Source of the DNA: Gordius sp. MW1 | Taxonomy: Eukaryota; Nematomorpha; Gordioida; Gordea; Gordiidae | NCBI GenBank assembly: GCA_964036665.1 | Contig: OZ038533.1 | Coordinates: 15,744,575 to 15,808,574, forward strand | DNA length: 64,000 nt | Reading direction: 5' to 3' | In this document: positions 60,300 through 64,000 of the stretch, piece by piece | Numbering within the stretch: the stretch's first letter is position 1 | Layout of the letters: each line of letters opens with the position of its first letter | The notes under the pieces: model-generated | Seen by the model: the letters and a program-made list of their open reading frames with translations, nothing else | Told to the model about the DNA's origin: nothing | Database searches by the model: none | Made by a program: the position numbers and the translations under genes

Positions 60300-60665
60300 T
60301 TTTTCTGCCAGACCCCAGCCTGGTCTGAAAATTGCCTGTCAAGGCTCGCCCAAACCCTTTTAAGAGTTGTTCCGGCAATGCCCAAATTATAAGAGCCACT
60401 CGCGATGCTCGGAAATTTTGTGGAGATTTTTATTAATTTTTTCATATTTTCGACCTATTTTTTGATTGAATTCTCGATTTTTTGGGATAAGAATAACGAT
60501 TTATTATTAATATTACTATACAATCAAATAAAAACGACAAAAAATACATCATATTAAACATTTCATAACCCGAGGTGGCTGCCCGGGCGTATCTGAAAAT
60601 CTAAATTTACGACAGCTTCTTGTCCGACCCGTAGCGAGCTTACCAGATAGCGGGCCGTTTTTTGT
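60300..60665 (+). repeat. CCCGACCC-type repeat, copy 2
   Basis: GC-rich ends (CAGACCCCAGCCTGGTC; CCAGATAGCGGGCCG) around an AT-rich core with CTCGATTTTTTGGGATAAGA and AATACATCATATTAAAC, matching the copy at 49.6-49.9 kb in the same orientation. Confidence 0.5.
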
Positions 60666-62149
60666 TTTTGATCTTAATTTTATTGCAAATAAAAATGTTA
60701 TAAATTTTTTGGCAGCTTTCCCCCTTCCTTGGAGAAAATCCTGGCTAAGCTTGCTTTTTATTTTACATTTTTTTCAAATTAATCTTTGCCATCGGTTAAG
60801 ATGGGGGGGGGGGATTAATGATACTACTAATATTTAATATCCTTTAATCAGGTCACAAAATAAAGTTTCAAAAAGCAACCTAAGTTACATATATTTGAAG
60901 TTAAGCAGAATTTTTTCAAAGGTAATTTAAGAAAAGTTAATGTCCAACCACCTACCTCGGCCTCAGATTTGAAGAATAATTTGTATAAGTATAATGCGTA
61001 TTTTGATATAAACATTTTTCCCAACCCCCTTTTTCCAAGAGCGAATTTTTTGAAATAAATTTGGAAGTTAAGTTAGTAAAATCAATTTTACCCTCCTATA
61101 AAATAAAAATGTAAAATTCCTTTACCTCTTGCTTACCATTTAATCATACCCAATATTAAAGACAAAAATTTTAAATCAGGTTCGTAATTCATTAGAGTTA
61201 ATCTCTAATACATATATAAATCTATTACTTCTTAAATTCCAGGGATAAGCTTTACAAAATCAAAGAAATCATTTTGCAATTTAATTTAGGTTCCCCCTAA
61301 ATAGAAGCCCGACCCATCTGCTTTATTAGTTAAGCAAAATTTAAATTGTTATCATATGAATTCAATAATATATAGACACTTCTTAAAGTCGATTAAAATC
61401 TGTATTAATTGCCAATTCTTAATGATCCCCAAGGTATAGGTGTGTTAAAGAGGGGCAAATGCCCCCTCCTCCCCAATCCAAAAACACTCCCTTGAAGGGA
61501 AATTTTACTCCTGACTTTCCCTGCTTCCAAAACTAATTTAAACGGTCCTTATTCCCATTGACTTTCTTTCTAAGAATATTATTCCATTTCATCACTTTAT
61601 GTGAATATCACTAAGAATGACAAGCAACATTTCTACCTTAAATATAGTTGGGAATTGTGTGGCAAGCAATTTAACGCTTCAAAGCCTACCTCTCCACTCC
61701 ATTGTAAAGAGAGAGCTGATGAGTTTGGGTAGGGGAATGGCCTACAATCCAATCTAAAATCATCCTTACCTCCTCGCTCACTGTGCTGTTGTGGTGGATG
61801 TGTGTGTGAAAATGTGAGTTGTTAAGCAATTATCTTTTTCACCTGCCATTACTCCACCCCCCCCCCCATCCCTTCTTCCCTTAGATGAAATGTCTTTGAT
61901 GTTGGAATCACATTAAGCATTCTTGGTTGCACAAGTGGTTCTTTATAAGAAGTGTGTATGTAGACGTACAAAGAACAACCGACGCCATTGTCTCTTTGTC
62001 AAAGGGGCATGCATTTATCGGGACCGAGTTTTTTGGGGATGATATTGATATTATTTTAATAGCCACTGGGAAACTCTGTTTATTAGTTCCATATAGGGGT
62101 CGGTAAAATTGACAATCGTTAGTTTTAACTTGCACAAAAGCAAACGCGA

Positions 62150-62305
62150 CATGAGCGTGGTCAGGATATTAATTTGAGTGAGGTATAAATAATTTAGGGA
62201 CGGGTCAAAGAATGCGACCTGTCTAAATTTTAACCATGATTAAATTTAAATTAAAAGAATCATTGGTTTTGATAGAAGGCCTTGCCTCCACTTGGCTACT
62301 TCATG
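62150..62305. repeat. CATGGGCGTAGCC MITE, old copy
   Basis: Left CATGAGCGTGGTCAGG and right CTTGGCTACTTCATG, with body AAATAATTTAGGGACGGG. Strongly decayed. Confidence 0.55.
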
Positions 62306-63244
62306 AAACGTGAAATAAAATCCTCAATCATACATCGTAGTTAAATTTGGCTTTGATTGCGATTTAATAATGCTCATCAAAGCTGGATTAAATACTTTTT
62401 AAATTGTCATCTATAAACTCGCTTAAATCGATTTAAAATAAATATTTCTTACGTTTTTTTACAAATACTTGTTATTGTTAAACACATTAGAAGTGGGTCC
62501 ATATAAAATGCTGCCGGGGGAAGCGTATATTAATGAGGTTGGTTTAAAAATTCGTAACTTTAATTTATTTCTCAAGCAAGCGTAATAAATAAATTTTAAT
62601 TATATCTTATTTAGGTCATTATGACCCAAGACAACTAGGATTATGTTAAGAATTTATCATGTACAGGATTAAATGAGAAGTGGTCAGTCACATTATAATG
62701 CAAAGTATTATCTATGTAGGTTAACCTATCATTTCCCTTACTCTTATAATGGGATCTGTTCATATCAACAAATTTTGTGCGCTGCAAAAATGAATAATAG
62801 TAAATATTGAATGTAAAATTTTGCTTTTCACTTTAGGATTAAAGATCTTTGAACTCTCAATTAAGCCTCTGAGGAATGGGTGAACATTGCAGTGCAATCG
62901 TTGTTTGGTATTAAACCTTATGGTAATATCAAAAAAGGTAAAGCTAAAACGCAATGGAGATTAGATGGATTATATTTCAATTTTGTTGGTGCAAATAAAT
63001 ATCCTTTGCTACGTACCTACATAGTAATGATTTAGTATCCATGCTTATGTGCACATCACTTTCGTAATGTTAAAACCTGTTTATTTTAAGATTAGATTAA
63101 TCTATGTATTGAATTTGCACAGTTAAACGACAAATTTATAAATAAATATTTGATAAATTAAAGAATGACAAATATGGAGATACGATTAATTTGAGATATA
63201 ATAGTTATATTGCCCTGAGTTATTTCAATATTTAATAATAAGTA

Positions 63245-64000
63245 CTAAGCCGAGCTTAAATCATGTTTACAACTACTACCACTCAACAAGTTTACCCTTG
63301 TCGAACGCGTACGGTCTGACTGGGAAGCGGACGTGATGGAAAAGGATTTATCGTGTAAAACATTACCACCAACTTTAACAGGTTCGATGCTAGAGAGGAT
63401 CGAAAATTTTTTACCCAAACCCTTAATTTTAGTGCGAGGTATTTTGGATATAATCATGGTATCTACACCGCTCTGGAAATTCTTGGGATCGCGAGATCTG
63501 ACGATAATGTCTTTAAGTGAAGGCGAATCTGTCAATAAGGGTTTACGTTGAGTGGACGCTAAACATTCTTTCTTAGTCCTTAGCCTTTCAGGTGGTACAA
63601 ACGTCTTTCTCATGTACCTGCGCCATGTTGTTAGGGTTTTTCCCGAGCAAACCCATACTCCAGCTGTCACTGTACCTATGGAAAGGTCCATAAAATAACG
63701 AGTGGCATAGACCCAAAACGGCACTCCCGCCGAGTCTTCACAATCTTCCAAATGGCAACCAGAATTAGAGGGAGTCCGATATATGGATTCGTAAACGTAA
63801 CAAGAGAGGACGGTCAATGCGGGTACGGTATAACACACGGCATATACACCTACCCGACGGATAAGTAAATCTAATCGGTCCATTTCTTTCCACCCCTTCA
63901 AAACCGATTTCAATCTCATCATGGCTCCTAGACCGGTTAATAGAAAGATCGTTCCTATGAGCAGATAGCCGGCCATCGGATAAATAACGAGCACTTTTAA
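63245..64000 (-). CDS. Frizzled receptor, C-terminal part (cut by window edge)
   Basis: Wnt receptor of the plasma membrane. The frame stays open to base 64000 and shows the last 251 residues. YPMAGYLLIGTIFLLTGLG is transmembrane helix 5, followed by MRLKSVLKGWKEMDRLDLLI (intracellular loop 3). VGVYAVCYTVPALTVLSCYV is helix 6, and YFMDLSIGTVTAGVWVCSG is helix 7. KTLTTW right after helix 7 is the KTxxxW motif that recruits Dishevelled. The tail after it is about 115 residues, long for a frizzled, rich in Ser, Lys and Arg, and ends HDLSSA without a PDZ-type ETTV ending. The cysteine-rich Wnt-binding domain and helices 1-4 would lie beyond the window. I cannot assign it to a particular frizzled subgroup. 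Confidence 0.92.
   Translation of the reverse strand, partial: LKVLVIYPMAGYLLIGTIFLLTGLGAMMRLKSVLKGWKEMDRLDLLIRRVGVYAVCYTVPALTVLSCYVYESIYRTPSNSGCHLEDCEDSAGVPFWVYATRYFMDLSIGTVTAGVWVCSGKTLTTWRRYMRKTFVPPERLRTKKECLASTQRKPLLTDSPSLKDIIVRSRDPKNFQSGVDTMIISKIPRTKIKGLGKKFSILSSIEPVKVGGNVLHDKSFSITSASQSDRTRSTRVNLLSGSSCKHDLSSA

Larger units (their letters stand above)
57204..63244. other. Intergenic region between eIF3f and frizzled
   Basis: AT-rich DNA without recognised exons. It contains the 782-bp hAT-like element, C-run segments near 59210 and 60800, the second CCCGACCC-type repeat, and a moderately GC-richer stretch around 61.4-62.2 kb that could belong to the frizzled 3' untranslated region. Confidence 0.5.

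Noticed and set aside
61908-62135. 75-codon minus-strand frame 3' of frizzled
   Set aside because: No resemblance to a known protein. It lies in a possible untranslated region.
63333-63551. Plus-strand frame over the frizzled tail
   Set aside because: Shadow of the minus-strand receptor, whose helices 5-7 and KTxxxW motif are clear.

Overview
This is a 64 kb piece of an AT-rich, intron-rich animal nuclear genome. The genes found are all animal genes: an ecdysone-response nuclear receptor of the E75 type, an alpha-catulin, a type II membrane dipeptidyl peptidase, eIF3f and a frizzled receptor. E75 with this DNA-binding domain points to an arthropod or another ecdysozoan. The protein sequences are rather divergent from the insect and human versions I remember, so a non-model hexapod or other arthropod is likely, but the species cannot be fixed from the window.

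Layout. 1-7.4 kb: no gene seen, only degenerate repeats. 7.6-16.6 kb (+): nine-exon E75, 1005 codons, every splice phase consistent. 16.7-22.4 kb: no convincing gene; it probably holds the missing 5' exon(s) of the next gene. 22.4-33.7 kb (+): alpha-catulin, with 13 exons recognised, the start and part of the middle not found, and a complete tRNA-Val(CAC) inside one of its introns. 34.4 kb: a short exon-like ORF of unknown identity. 38.0-51.9 kb (+): a 20-exon DPP-family serine peptidase, 960 codons, with an intact catalytic triad. 52.6-57.0 kb (-): seven-exon eIF3f, tail to tail with the peptidase and carrying one apparent missing base. 57-63.2 kb: intergenic repeats. 63.2-64.0 kb (-): the C-terminal part of a frizzled receptor, running off the window edge.

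The neighbours do not form a functional unit; this is ordinary animal gene order. What dominates the non-coding DNA is non-autonomous DNA transposons. About 25 copies of a 110-190 bp element have termini CATGGGCGTAGCCA and, in many copies, 8-bp target duplications (hAT-like). About 13 copies of a palindromic element have termini TAGTGTTGTAAAA. There is also a 782-bp hAT-like element with a perfect 8-bp target duplication, a long fold-back family, and a family rich in CGGGCTCGGGC-type words. Poly-G/poly-C runs of 8-18 bases are very frequent, mostly inside the first element.

I saw no CRISPR array, no LTR element or viral gene, no LINE reverse transcriptase and no transposase ORF. I did not find a clearly undescribed molecular system. 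The points most worth following are the catalytically intact DPP with a DPP6/DPP10-like membrane anchor, the E75 C-terminal PLDLS motif, the repeat-driven changes at exon edges, and the hAT-like families.
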